64,000 nt of DNA from Polytrichum commune (lineage: Eukaryota; Streptophyta; Polytrichopsida; Polytrichales; Polytrichaceae): the NCBI GenBank assembly GCA_950295325.1, contig OX485807.1:558501-622500 (forward strand), written 5' to 3'. The position numbers and the translations under genes are program-made. The notes under the pieces were generated by a model. The model did not search any database. It had not been told where the DNA came from and saw only the letters and a program-made list of their open reading frames with translations. The first letter of the stretch is position 1. Each line of letters begins with the position of its first letter. Below are positions 32,577 to 45,095 of the stretch, piece after piece.

Positions 32577-35500
32577 ATGGTGCAAGATGGAATTAGGTTG
32601 CAGGCCAAAACCTCATCATTCCCAGTTTACAGAGAATGCTTTGGTCGATGGGTGCTCCTCACAATCTACTGCAGCTTCTTCGTCTGCTGTAACTTCGGAG
32701 TTGCATATACCCAATCGAATTCGCCACCACCTCCCCCCGGCCAAGGATTGGCTGTGCCACCAGGAGGGTTTGCTGTGCCACCGGGAGGGTTTGCTGTGCC
32801 GCCCGGATCAGTTGCGTTGCCTCCCGGGTATGCAGTTCCGCCGGGATATGCAGTGCCTCCAGGAAGCCCACAGGATATATTGAACCAGAATGTGTACACC
32901 CAGATCCAGAAGCAAACCCAGAACTTCACAAACCAGCTCCAAAAGCAATTCAGCTACTGCATCACGAACGGGTGAGTAATACACGTGTACCCAACTCTGA
33001 CTCCTCTTTGGGAAATAGGTGTTTCTATAATCACTTCTGATTGGCGAATCTAATGATTCAATTGAAACGGGTGTTTCTGAACCACTTTCAATGCTTCATC
33101 TAATGAACTGATGACTGGTTTATCTCACAACGAGGAGCAACGCACTTGGAAAGAGTGAGGCATTGTGAGGATTCCATTGATGCCATTTGCGCCTGAATTA
33201 GAAAAGGTTTCCACTTTTAAATGTATTTTTAAAACTGTTTACTAGAAACTAGATTGCTCCCGGTGGAGCAATCGTCTTTAATTAGTTTACTTCTGATGTG
33301 GAATCTAGTGATTTCATGACATGTTATTTCAGAAAGAGGGAGCAACATGCTTGGAAAGAGTGAGGCATTGAGAGGAATTCATTGATGTCATTTGTGCACG
33401 AATTATATGTCAAGGTTTCGACCTTCAAATGTACGTTTTACAACTATTTTCCAGAAACCAGATTGGCCCGGGTGGCAACTCTCTGATGCTGAATCTAGTG
33501 AACTGATAACTTGTTATTCCACAAAGAGGAGTGCAACATGCTTGGAGAGAGGAAATTCATCAAAAGGAATTTATTAAGACCATTTGCGTCTGAATTAGAA
33601 AGGTTATGAATTTTAAAATTTTCTCTTTCAGACCTATTCAGAATGACGATCGCCTGGGTTGGCAGCTCTCCCTTGCAGTTATTTCTAAATCGCTTCTTAT
33701 GCTTCTTCAAATAAATTGAGGCTTGGTTATTTCACAAAGAGGAGCAACATGCTTGGTCGAAAGAGGGCATTCAGATGAATTCATTGATACCATTTGTGCC
33801 TAATTAGAAAAGGAAAAAACATTTAGTGTTGTTTTTTGAACGAATTACTAGAAGCAATGGAATGTTTCTAAAGTAGGGGCTCACCATCCAGTATCTAGGA
33901 CAGGGATGGATAGTACCACTAGTGAATGTGGTACATCTAGCAAAATCGTAGTTAGTGGGGGAGAGGTGATGAACTCCTTGGCCCCTGTGAAACAATGCTG
34001 CCAAAAACTCGGGAGGATTCAAACTGTAAGTTGATGTGTAGATGAATGTGATTTTTGAAATTCCTTTGAAGACACCCTCCAAGGTGTTCTATTTTATTTT
34101 TACTAGTGTTGGATTGTAGTTTCTATGTGCAATTCAAGTTGGCTTGAGTAATGTAGGAATGTCATGTGACAAAATTGAAGGAGAAATTGATAAGTTCTAT
34201 TGGATTAGGGAGCCCTCTAAAGTAGTACGTACTAAAGTTTCATGAATATTGTCCAAACATTTCTCTTTGAATATAATTCTTTAAATACCTTAGTGAACTT
34301 GGAACCAATTTTGAAAAGAAACATTTGGCAACAATGACCATGTCATTTGTTGTAACTCGCACATGAATTGTAGTGCACATAACTATCTAGTAATCGTCTG
34401 GAGGTGATTCCACTATGATCGATTTCAACTATAGTCTAAGGATTATAACAAGATTTTCAGGTTCATGGACGAGGTAACGTTCAGTTTGTTAAGTTAGGGA
34501 TAGTTGCGTGCTAGGTGAATCCCATTTGGAAAGTTTCTCAGAATTGAGATTCTTGTGCTACATTTTGATGTAATCATTTATTGATGCGACTTACTGACCT
34601 ATGGATTTAATTGCTTGACATCTTTTTGGTGTGGCGTTGGACTTGCAGGGAGACGGAGAGGAACGAGGTTTTTGGTTTTCAAGCAGACTCACCTTTTTTG
34701 AGGGATTGCGTTGTCCTAACTAGTAAGCATGATTCACAATTCCGATTACTTAACTTACTTAGGATGCAATCAAACTGAGTCTAGCTATAGTCAAAATACT
34801 CAACTTCGAGTGCAAAAGGTTGGTAAGATTATGATCAAGTTTTTTCATGTACTTTCCAATTCAAGAGCACTGGGACACTAGTGTCAATAAATCATGTTTT
34901 AAGAGATTCAACAAACAAATATTTGCAATGCTAAATGTAATATGTATCCAACATGTGCCAATTCTTCAACCTCTAAATGCTTGAAAGAGTTGCCCAAGTT
35001 TGGATCTCTCCATGCATGGAGATGTGTATTTGAACTATAATATACTTCCAATTAAAGCTAAGTTTTGTGGAAAGAAATGATGCTATTTAAAATCAAATCT
35101 TAATTCAAGTGCACTTGTCATTTTGGTTGAATACCTTAATGTTATGGAAAATTCGATATGAAATACACACCTAAGTGTCATTTGGTGCAAAATACATATT
35201 AGTTTTTGAGTATATTTTGATTTTCTACCTGACACAATGTGTTATATGTAAATTTTTTTTCCCATAAATACAAAGACATGATATCTAGACTTGGCAAGGC
35301 TTGTAGAAATTGTGTATATAGCTTATATTACATTAAGGATTATTAAGTGGATGGAGATTAACCAAATTTATTGGTGGGGTAGATGGCACAGTAGCCAACC
35401 GTCTCTGCAAGCAAGTTGAAATCACTGCATACTTCAAGAACCTTGGGAACTTGGACACACCTCCGCCGAATGAAAATTGTAATTCATCATCATGGGGTCT

Positions 35501-38500
35501 AGCATGCGAGGCTGGATGGAATGCGGCCATCACACCAAACTCTGCAGAGAACAACTCAACGATTCCCATTCGAGTCACGGACCCCATGGCATGTTGCCCA
35601 GGCTTCTTTTGCCCCCGTGGTCTCTCTTGCATGATCCGTAAGTATATAACCGGTCGCTCATCCAAGTGGAGGCACTTGCATTTTTTCAATCCATGCAAAA
35701 ATATTTCATCCATACCCTCTAGTTTACATCCACATGCAAACCGATTATGTCTCATAACATGCGAGAGTCGATGGATATCTCTTTGCTATTGTGGTTCGTC
35801 ATTCACTCTCTTCTTGCCAATTCTGGATTTCATCTAAGTAATGTTCAAGGCTTAGGAAAGTCAAGAGGGGCTCATGGACATATTGTCCATTTTGATGCCC
35901 TCTCCTCTAAACCCAAGTTCGATCATGGAGATCAATGGCCCAAATTGAGGGCATGTGAAGGAGACGATTATGATTTGTGGAAGACATCCTCTTCCCCAAA
36001 CCCATAACGCCACCTCAGGTGTCAAATGGTCCTGTGTCCATATTGTTGTTCTGCATCAAGTTTGTAATATCAATCTGAACTTGGTGTCCTGGCTCAAGTC
36101 AACAATATTGACACAAGAAATCAATTGATGACCTAGAGTCCTTGACAAGTGAATCTTGTTTCATGTAATTCCATTTTGATAGAAACTTTAGCTTGATGCT
36201 CTCATCAATGGCACACAAATGGTCAATGTTTTGCCTAAGATTCCACATTGGAATTGGTTGTTTTTTTCCATTTCAGTCGGTTGACTTCTAACTAGCTGCC
36301 GATTCTCCGGTTCCTTGCTCTCCACTACATTCCATGAGCTGTTATTTGAATTTTGCAGCATGCCCACTCGGTGCCTACTGTCCGCGAGCAACCCTGAACA
36401 TATTTACAGGCCAATGTGAACCGTAAGTCTACAAACCCAAGGGATGACAAATAATGTTGGGAATGCAGATGCATGTACCAGATAAACCTTAAGTCAATAA
36501 CACAAAACTCGGGGTTTGAAGCTAGTTCAGATTCACTGGTTTTCGTATGCTTTCCAGAGGCAAATTGAGATATGCCTACTGATATTTGAAGTCACTTGGC
36601 CAGTAAGAATCTATGAAACTTATGGGTTGTTGTTAATTATTCTTGGGGATATGTCAGATACATGTACCAGATGACGCAAGGGAAGAATGATAACATCGAC
36701 CCCAACAACCCATGCGGGGGAGCAGACAAGTGGGCCGATGTGCAAACCACTCCTAACATTTTCTGTCCTGTCGGGATGTATTGCCCAGACACAATTACCA
36801 AGAACAACTGCACCCCAGGGTGAGTGCCAATTCTTTCTCCTCTCTTCCTACTTCTACTTCTACTTAGGGCCACTTTACACATTGGCTAAGGGCCGTGGCC
36901 ATGAAATTGTGAAAGCCCTTGAAACTCATCCATACCATGGAAAATTGAATCGAATTTTGGTGTGGTCAAAAGTGTAGTGTAAAGACACTCAACTGAATGC
37001 TATCTTATCACCATCCTATTCATGTGGGTCCTTTTACCCAAGGATTTATAATAATTTAAGAGTTATGAGCTTTGAAGTGTCACAGTAGACTCCCGATTTT
37101 GTGTTGGAACCACCTCTTTGAGGAAATTTGGTAAACGATGTAATTATCCATTGGATGCGATGTAGGACTCCATGTAGGTTATTCATCCATTTAAATTCCC
37201 TTGGTCCCTTGGGGCCTCAAGCTTTAGTGTAAAGTGAAGTGGGACGGCCTTGACATTTTCCACCAATGAAAGATTTTGGTATTTAATGGTCATGGGCCCT
37301 TGAGCCCTTAAGCTGTGGCGTAAAGTGCCCCTTATTCATGGTTAAATTTGCAAATCCTCTAACTTTGGCATGCGGAATTGGTGGCAGGCACTTCTGTCGT
37401 CTCGGATCAACATCTCAAGATAGTAAGTGTGATATCAGACTGTCCAAATTCGAGCATATTCTTTCTTCAACATCATCTTGCAATTCTAATTAGTACAACA
37501 TGGTGTATGGATCCATTTAATTCAGTTACAACAAGTTTTGGATGTTGACGACTCTGTTTTGTCCTCTCGGTTTGGTGGTTGTTCAGCTTGTTCGCATCTT
37601 ACCACCTGCTCAGCAAACAACCTGGAAAAACAAAATCTCACGGGTGTTGGTGGGCTGATCATTGTATGGCACCTTCTCCCTACCTGCACTCTGCGAACTG
37701 ATTTTTGTGTACACAAATTCTTTTTCTTATCTTTTCTGTTGCATTACAGCTCCGTGTACATTCTGGAACAGTTTCATTTAGTGGCTTCTTCAATGTTATG
37801 AAAGTTGGCTTCTTCCTTGCAGATTGGTTGCTGTCACAAGGTCCCTGCAGTTCATCACCTCTTTCCGATATCTAGGACAGTAGATGTAGATGCTACCATT
37901 GGTGAAAGTGGTACATCTATCATGGTTCTAGATTTTGAAACAGAGGTGATGAACTTAAGGGCCCTTGTGTGTGGTCAAACGGCTTGCCACCCTTTGGCTC
38001 TTGCTGCATGACTGTTTCCTTTCCATTTCATTCTCGTTCTTGGATCACTTCTTTTACCGTGGAGTGATGTCTACCAAAGCATGAAACATGCTGTTAGTTT
38101 TGTACGAAACAAGATGATGCTTACAAGGATAAATATGTTTTCTAGTGGTGATATTTGGCCGAATTCATTCTTATGTACTGATCAGGTCCGAATGGGTAAT
38201 TCAACAGGCGGTGTTGTTTATAACCCTGGTGCTGATGTTCACGTGCTCCGACTGGCTAATGGACATCAAGAAACAGAGGACGTCGAAGGCGAGAGAGCGA
38301 GCCCAGCGACATGCAGTGGAGAGGATCTCTGGGTACGAGCGATGGAAGCAAGCCACAGACAAAGCGAGGCGTGGCGCCCACAGCTTCACTCGGAAGCTCA
38401 GTCGTAGCGTGTCCCGGAAACGCTCACCACTTACAAGATCTCCTGAAGAACTGGAGGTACTTAGGTTCAGAATTCTATGAGCTCAAGCTCTTGTGTTTTC

Positions 38501-41500
38501 CAGAGTGTGTCATATTATGAGGAACATAACTGTAGCGTGCAAAGCCTCCATATGAATGGGGTTAAGTCACAATACGTAGAAGTGGTCCAATGTGCATGGG
38601 ATTAAGAAACTCTCTAATTTGAAATAGTAACTAGAGGCGCAGGGGAAGCTAGAGGAGAGGAAAGGAGAGGAGCAAGTTGTCATTCACGAGGTCTTCTTCA
38701 CCTTCCTGTTGTTGGGCCCTCAAGCCTCCTCTCCAGAGCTCATGGTTGCGCGGTTCGTGGCACATAAACTACTCTAGACTAGAGATTGTTACATTAAGAC
38801 AGATTCAAAAACAATCGGTACTGCAACTCAACCGAAAGATCCTAATGATATATCCTTACAAGCAAGTTTGTAACAATTAGCTGAATCCCCGTCAAGTAAA
38901 TAATAACGATCAAAGGGAAGAAATTCTACCCAACTTAATCTCCATGAGCTGGACAAAAATGACAAGAATGGTGACTAAAGTTTATGCTACACAACTTGCT
39001 CCCACCAAAATACAGCCTTGCATAGCCTTTTGAGATCACCTTCAGATATTACTGGAAGTGCCGTGCTGAACAGGACTAAATCAGCGCGTGAATGGACTGA
39101 TTATCAGGCTTAAGTGGATTGATATTACTCATCTCTCTGCACTTTCTGTTATGCCATTATACTGGAAGACTTATATGAGTCATGATCAGAATAGCCGTAC
39201 GGATCGTTTTCTACATCTTCATCATCCCCCTCTTCGTCCTCACACTCGCCGTCGTGGTCTTCTTCTTCGCAACTTTATTGAAAATGGGTCGATCCAGGGC
39301 TTATAAATCATATCTGTTGCTGGTCCTGTTTCTGAAATTGGGTATCGATGAATTGACAGGTCTTTCAGTCGTATGGAAGTGTCCCTTCGGCGGCCGATGG
39401 TTTCCACGGCGCGGGCACACCACCCGGGTTCCCCGAGACAATCAACGAGGAGGGCAGCTTCCTCGAGCGATCAGACTCCGAGCTGCCTCTGAACCCGCCG
39501 ACCGCCGAGAGGTCGACGGATTCCCAACAAAGCGGGGCTTCCGACCTCTACTCACCGCTCGCGGCACCCCCAATCAAGGTCCCCGTCATCGGAGTCGATG
39601 CCGAGGATACGGGGTCCCCAAGGGACCCATCTCTTCGAAACAGCGGCAGCAACAAAGAGGGAAGCGGGAGCGGCCGCGGCATCAAGGGGAAACGACCGAC
39701 CGCGCTTTTAACCAAACCGATCTTCAATTCGCAGAGGGAGATCTACCAGTACGCGTACGGGCAGATCGAAAAGGAGAAAGCGTACGGGATGAAGCGCGAG
39801 TCTCCCTCGGCCGACCCTATGAGCGCGCAATACGGCTACCAGGCTGTGGTCGGGAAGATGCGGCCGCCGATCGAGCTATCGTTCGAGGACCTCTCCCTTT
39901 TTCTCAAGGGCACCGGGAAGAAGATCCTTAGCAATGTGACCGGGAAGCTGATGCCTGGGCGGATCACAGCCGTGATGGGCCCGTCGGGCGCGGGAAAGAC
40001 GACGTTCCTGAATGCGCTCGCGGGAAAGGCCACCCACAGCCGCACGACGGGAACAGTGTTAATCAACGGCAAGCCGGATACCATCCAATCTTACAAGAGC
40101 ATCATCGGTTTCGTGCCGCAGGACGACATTGTGCACGGCAATCTCACGGTCGAGGAGAATCTGTGGTTCAGCGCCTCGTATCGGTAGGGCACGCATTAAT
40201 TCACAGCATTTCGTAATTGCAGAAATCTTTGGAGTTTCTGTGGGTGTTGGAGGATTCTGATTTTCTTCTAACATATTCTTGATTTGTACTTATGGAATTA
40301 TGGGCAACTCACAGGGCCCCTGAAAAGTTCATTATCTCTGTTGGAAGGTCTGGTTTAATGGTAGATGTATCACTGTCACTTTGAGGATGATCACTTTCCA
40401 CTTGCGCAAACCACGGAGAGCTTGAGGATTGGTCCAATCCAAGACTTATCAAACTCCCAAAATGCCAGCACAAATTCTCTCCTCGAGCTCAGACTTAGTG
40501 AAAAAGGGGACCTTGTAGTGAAAGAAACGCAAACTTTTTAGAATTCCCTTGTAATTTTGTCTCGGTTGAAGCGGTCTGAGAAGTTTTAATAATCTTTAGC
40601 TTCAAGATAATCTTTCTGATCGGAATTTTTTTTGCGGAATTATTTGTCTGAAGCGATTGGTCCTTTGACGTGCTATAGGTTGCCGGTGGGCATGCCGAAG
40701 CGCGACCGAGTGCTGGTGGTGGAGCGGATCATTGCCGCTCTTGGACTGGGATCAATTCGGGACTCGCCCGTGGGGACGGTGGAGAAGCGGGGGATCTCCG
40801 GGGGCCAACGGAAGCGAGTGAATGTGGGCTTGGAAATGGTGATGGAGCCTTCGCTCTTGATCCTCGACGAGCCCACTTCGGGGCTCGATAGCACCTCGTC
40901 TCGCTTGGTCCTCCAAGCGTTGCGGCGTGAGGCGAACGTCGGGGTAAATGTCGGAGTTGTGCTCCATCAACCAAGGTAATCCATCGACGTCATGTGAAAC
41001 TTTGGCAGTACTTCGAAATGTAGAGTTATTGGTTGTCACTTGTTTGTTCCTTAGGAGAAATCATGTCTAATTCGACGACTTTGGTTACCAAAATTATGGT
41101 TGGGTAGCCGTTTCGCGGTTGCCTCGTGCCACTGGTTGCCACTTTCTGTTCTTGTTGGTACACAAACATGGCATCGTATTTGATATTGTTGATGTGGATC
41201 ATGTAATAATGTTGGGCAATCCTCCAATGCCTGGCCGTCGGGAAAACTTTGAAAATGGTGATGTGGAGTCCACAATTGTAGTTGCCAATCACATTGTGGG
41301 CCGGTGCAATGTAATGGGCTACATACAACATAAGTCCTTTTCAGAATGGACATAACCATATTCAAAGTGGTGCAAATTACACACAAATTCAAAAATATTA
41401 TCCTGGCTTGGAAGGAGCACATATTAAACCTAAGCTTGTGAGCTAAAAAGAAACGCCAGTGATATCAAAGAAACTCAGTGAACTCAGCACACCTCGGACA

Positions 41501-43643
41501 TACTTAATCTTGCTCTTTCTCATCATGCCAAATGTGTGTTGCAGTTACGGGCTATTCCGGATGTTCGACGACGTCATGTTTTTGGCGAAGGGTGGTCGCA
41601 CGGTGTACCTTGGACCGGTAGACGAAGTGGAAGATTACTTCTCAGGCCTAGGGTTAGTGGTGCCCGAACGTATCAACCCGCCGGACTACTACATGGACGC
41701 GCTGGAGGGTATTGTGGTGCCTCCGGACCAACCCAACTTTGCAGCCAAGAACTTGCCGGTGATGTGGATGCTCAACAAAGACTACAACATCCCAACTGAC
41801 TTGAAGACGATTGCGGCGGAGCTCCAGACGGGTGAGAAACAGAAGGTGGATCCACAAGAGGAGATAAAAAAGAAGACGACGTTCTTTGAAGACTTTTGGT
41901 CGGAGGTGCGGATGTTCACGGCCGTTCGGAAAGATCTGTTCACGGCCTTGTTTCACCGAGTGGAGAATAAGTCGGGGAGGCGCACTCCGGGTTTCTTTCT
42001 GCAATTCCTCGTCATCCTCCGTAGGTAGCGCTCGTGACATGCACTTCCATCACATGATATCAATGCCACATCGTCGTTGACTAAGTATGTTGTGACTTCT
42101 TGACTACTAAGACAAGTGGTGCGGACGGATCGGACCGGATTAGACCGAAGCGAATTTGTCCTTGGACCATCCTGTAGTGGGTAATTTTGCATGCAATGAT
42201 AGGCTTTGGTAACTGTAATGTTTTAGGGTTATTTGTGACATCGTTTATTTTGATTGCTTTGTTTAATCTCTAAAGGGGGAGTATGGAACTCTCTTGTGTC
42301 GCGGTGGTGAGGACTATTGTCACGTCATGCCATTTGTGCTGTGAGGTGACATGTGACGTGCGATCAACCCTGACTTGAGGTTGAATACCTAACCGGACTA
42401 AGATCTTTGGATTTTCCACCTCTTTATTCATGTTTTGTAATTAACTTTTATATTGTGTTGTGATGTGCCCTAATAGTCGAGTTGTCTTGCCGTGCAGGGT
42501 GACGAAGCAGAGATTTCGAGAAGCTCGACTCCAGATCCAAGACTACATTATTCTGTTGATAGCGGGGGCATGCGTGGGTTTCCTCTCCCAGATGAAGGAC
42601 ACTAACCTTGGATCCAGTGGCTACTTCTACACACTCATCGCCCTTGGTATGCACTCAATTACAATTCCTGCATAAGTTACAGGCATCGGTCCATTGTAGA
42701 GCACCGCGATCTAGGCTCAAGAAGGTTTAAGTGAGCCTGCAGAGAGAGAGAGAGAATGTACATCCATGTGACAAGTTTTGTTTTCGTGGCAGCACTGTTG
42801 GTCATGATTGCGTCCCTGAGAACATTTTCCAACGACAAGCTCACATTCTGGCGTGAGAGTGCCTCCGGAATTAACCGAGTGGCCTATTTTCTTGCAAAAG
42901 ACGTGGTGGACCTCTTCAGTGTGGCCATTAAACCTGCCATCTACCTCTCCATGTTCTACTTCTTGAGCAACCCACGCTCATCTTTCGTCCAGAACTACAT
43001 CATCACCATGGTGTTTGTTTACTGCGTTACTGGAATCGCATACATTTGCGCCATCCTACTCCAACCCGCACCAGCGCAGCTGGTTAGTACTGTGCACTTC
43101 TATCATTGCAACTATTTAGGATGTTATCAGATTGAATTTTATCCTTACACCCTAAACCCTATACTTGGTGCAGGCGTAGAAGCTCCAGAGTTTTGCTTTG
43201 CTTAGATGTGGTGTTTTTGCAGATGTCGGTGTTTCTGCCCATTTTGGCGACACTCATCGTTGCAGCGAAACGGACAGGTTTTCTGCTCAGACTTACATAT
43301 ATCAGCTACGCGCGATACGCAAATGAGGCCTTCATTCTGACAAATGCAGCAAAGTGAGAGCCTCTTCTGACACTTATGAATTCAATATGCCTTATTATCT
43401 GTTGTCATATTCACATATTGATTTTGAAATAATTCTCATAGCATGCAAATATATATATGTGGGTGTTGCTTAAACAGGTATAAGGGAGTCTGGGTTATCA
43501 CACGGTGTGGAATTCTGGCAAGTAATAAGTTCCGACTCACCGATTACATCATTTGCTTGGCGATCCTGGTAGTGTATGGGTTTGTTGCTCGGTGCATCGC
43601 TCTCGTGTCTTTGATCATGAGCAACAGAAGTCGGCAGAAGTAA
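32577..43643 (+). CDS. ABCG: ABCG half-transporter of the ABCG24/ABCG28 type (15 exons, about 1,215 aa)
   Basis: An ATP-driven membrane exporter. Arabidopsis ABCG28 acts in pollen tubes, but the substrate here is unknown. Exons: 32577-32971, 34649-34722, 35383-35637, 36359-36422, 36658-36819, 37388-37422, 37587-37663, 38208-38456, 39360-40183, 40679-40975, 41545-42024, 42498-42646, 42793-43082, 43223-43353 and 43478-43643. All are GT-AG and phases agree. Acceptors of exon 3 (or 35392) and exon 9 (or 39369) are ambiguous. Layout: signal peptide (about 1-45), VPPG repeats (60-96), Cys-rich ectodomain ([22 protein letters not shown]), a first membrane span (about 347-368), a basic linker, Walker [10 protein letters not shown] (644-652), signature ISGGQRKR (751-758), Walker [14 protein letters not shown] (from 771), H-loop LHQP (807-810), then the C-terminal membrane domain ending SNRSRQK. 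All ATPase motifs are intact. Relatives are near 1,100 aa. Confidence 0.95.
32752..32866 (+). repeat. Minisatellite in ABCG exon 1 coding for VPPG repeats
   Basis: Five VPPG tetrapeptides and one LPPG variant in a row ([32 protein letters not shown]), encoded by 18-21-bp units such as GTGCCACCGGGAGGGTTTGC. They lie just after the signal peptide, so the tract faces the lumen or apoplast. It resembles elastin-like and hydroxyproline-rich protein repeats. Confidence 0.88.
33040..33830. repeat. Four-copy degenerate tandem repeat in ABCG intron 1 (about 200 bp unit)
   Basis: GAGGAGCAACxxGCTTGG recurs at about 33132, 33336, 33526 and 33738. Each is followed by AATTCATTGATxxCATTTGxGCxxGAATTA and preceded by ATCTAGTGAACTGAT..TTATTxCACAAAGAGG. 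The intron is 1,677 bp, and the array makes up nearly half of it. Confidence 0.8.
33892..33989 (+). repeat. Dispersed intronic repeat, copy A (ABCG intron 1)
   Basis: Shares TATCTAGGACAG, GTGGTACATCTA, GAGGTGATGAAC and GGCCCxTGTG with 37869-37969 in the same order and orientation. Confidence 0.75.
37869..37969 (+). repeat. Dispersed intronic repeat, copy B (ABCG intron 7)
   Basis: Partner of 33892-33989, about 100 bp, clearly similar. Probably a short unclassified mobile element, because the same sequence sits in two separate introns of one gene. Confidence 0.75.
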
Positions 43644-44957
43644 ACCATTTGTAAGTCACATTCGACCTCCATTTTTTTCACTTCACTTCCAAGCATCACT
43701 TGATCACAAGGAACTTTGGGGAAGTTAACACCTTGGGAAACATGGGCTACAGTAGACCAAGCCTGGTTAATGGAGGCCTATTCACCACACCACCTTACCT
43801 ATGTTTACCTAAGTGATAAATTGCCCATAGTTTTCCATACACCAGGGTTTGTCCACCATGTTTCCTTAAGTGGTAGATTTCCCTAATCCCCTTGTGAATC
43901 TCCTCGTGTGCTAAACTTCCTCGGAATTGCAACTCATTCTTGATGATTTTTTTATCAAGCCAGTTGAGGGGAATATGCTTTCTGGTTTTGTTCAGGTAAT
44001 CAAACGCTTTGTTTGAATATTTAATGCTTCTTGGCCAACATCTTCATGATCTTTGCCGCGAGCCACAACAATGCCCCATTGATCGCCTAGTTAAGGTGTG
44101 TTCATGGCATGTTGCTGACAAATCTCAACAAGATGCACGCTGACAAATCTCGACAAATCTTGACAAATCTCGGCAATGGGCATACTTCAAAGGTTGAGGT
44201 GATTGCGTTCCGACCTAACGTTAAGAGTGTACATTTGAGGCAAGGCATGATTAAATCACGTGGAAATTAAGGGGCTGCCACATCATTAGAACCCAGGGCA
44301 ACAGTGATCTACACATCGTTGCTGATCTTCAATGATGAATTTGTGCAACATGATTCTCTTTAGAAGCAGTCACAGAAATCATTTTGCTGCAATTTGGTTT
44401 CTGAATTCAGAAACAGGCTCAGATGCAATCCAGACTGCCTCCATAGACCTAAATTCCCACTGGAAGATTCGATACTAGACCCTCAATTCTCTACTGGGGG
44501 ATTTGCCAGTCGAATTGAAACAATTCTTTTAGTAGGATTAGAGATTGAGCTTTATGAGCTTTGTAGCAATCAAGGAATCTCAACCATGTACAACTTCAGG
44601 TCTTTCCATACAAAATCAGATCGATTCCTTTTTCCGTCTCCTGGTTGAGTGAAATGTGTAAGTGCTACATTTGAACTTCACATCTTGTCTCTCACATTGA
44701 ATGTTCGCTTTGCGTATAGAAAAGGAATTTGGATTGGCTGGTAGTGAAAAGCTTTCTAGCCCCCTTTAACCTTAATGTCTTATGCGACCATAATCTGGTT
44801 GTGAGCAATTCGTTTCAATCCCTTTGACACTAGTTTGGATGGTTTCTTGACCGTTTCAACCACTCCCTCTTGTTCATGTTCAAGTATGTTATGTTTTGCC
44901 ATGTGGATAATTTTGATTCAATAAAGTTAGTTATTTTTTGATTAATTCAAATGTGAG
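43644..44957. other. 3' flank of ABCG and anonymous sequence
   Basis: The first few hundred bases presumably hold the 3' UTR. A short run of TGACAAATCTCxACAA repeats lies at about 44111-44178. No other gene is supported. Confidence 0.45.
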
Positions 44958-45095
44958 AGTGTGTTCTCAATTGGTAATGATTTTTTGGGGAGCTACGGTC
45001 ATTACAAGTTTAACTAGTGCAATACCCGTGGTGGGTGACACTATAGTAACTTGGCTTTGGGGGGGTTTCTCGGTAGATAATGCATGGAACCGGTA
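44958..45095 (+). pseudogene. cob: Nuclear insertion of mitochondrial cob (cytochrome b fragment)
   Basis: From codon 44977 the plus strand reads [20 protein letters not shown], continuing through [16 protein letters not shown] to 45084. This is the very conserved central part of mitochondrial apocytochrome b ([19 protein letters not shown]...[16 protein letters not shown]). The flanks lose similarity: before it SQLV replaces LPWGQM, and after it WNRY is a damaged TLNRFF. It is a short fragment of about 110-140 bp in nuclear-type DNA and cannot be functional. Confidence 0.9.

Noticed and set aside
39182-39931. 249-codon frame reading across ABCG exon 9
   Set aside because: It is a shifted frame. 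The true frame, supported by Walker A and by phase with neighbouring exons, is the one giving [15 protein letters not shown] and the nucleotide-binding domain.
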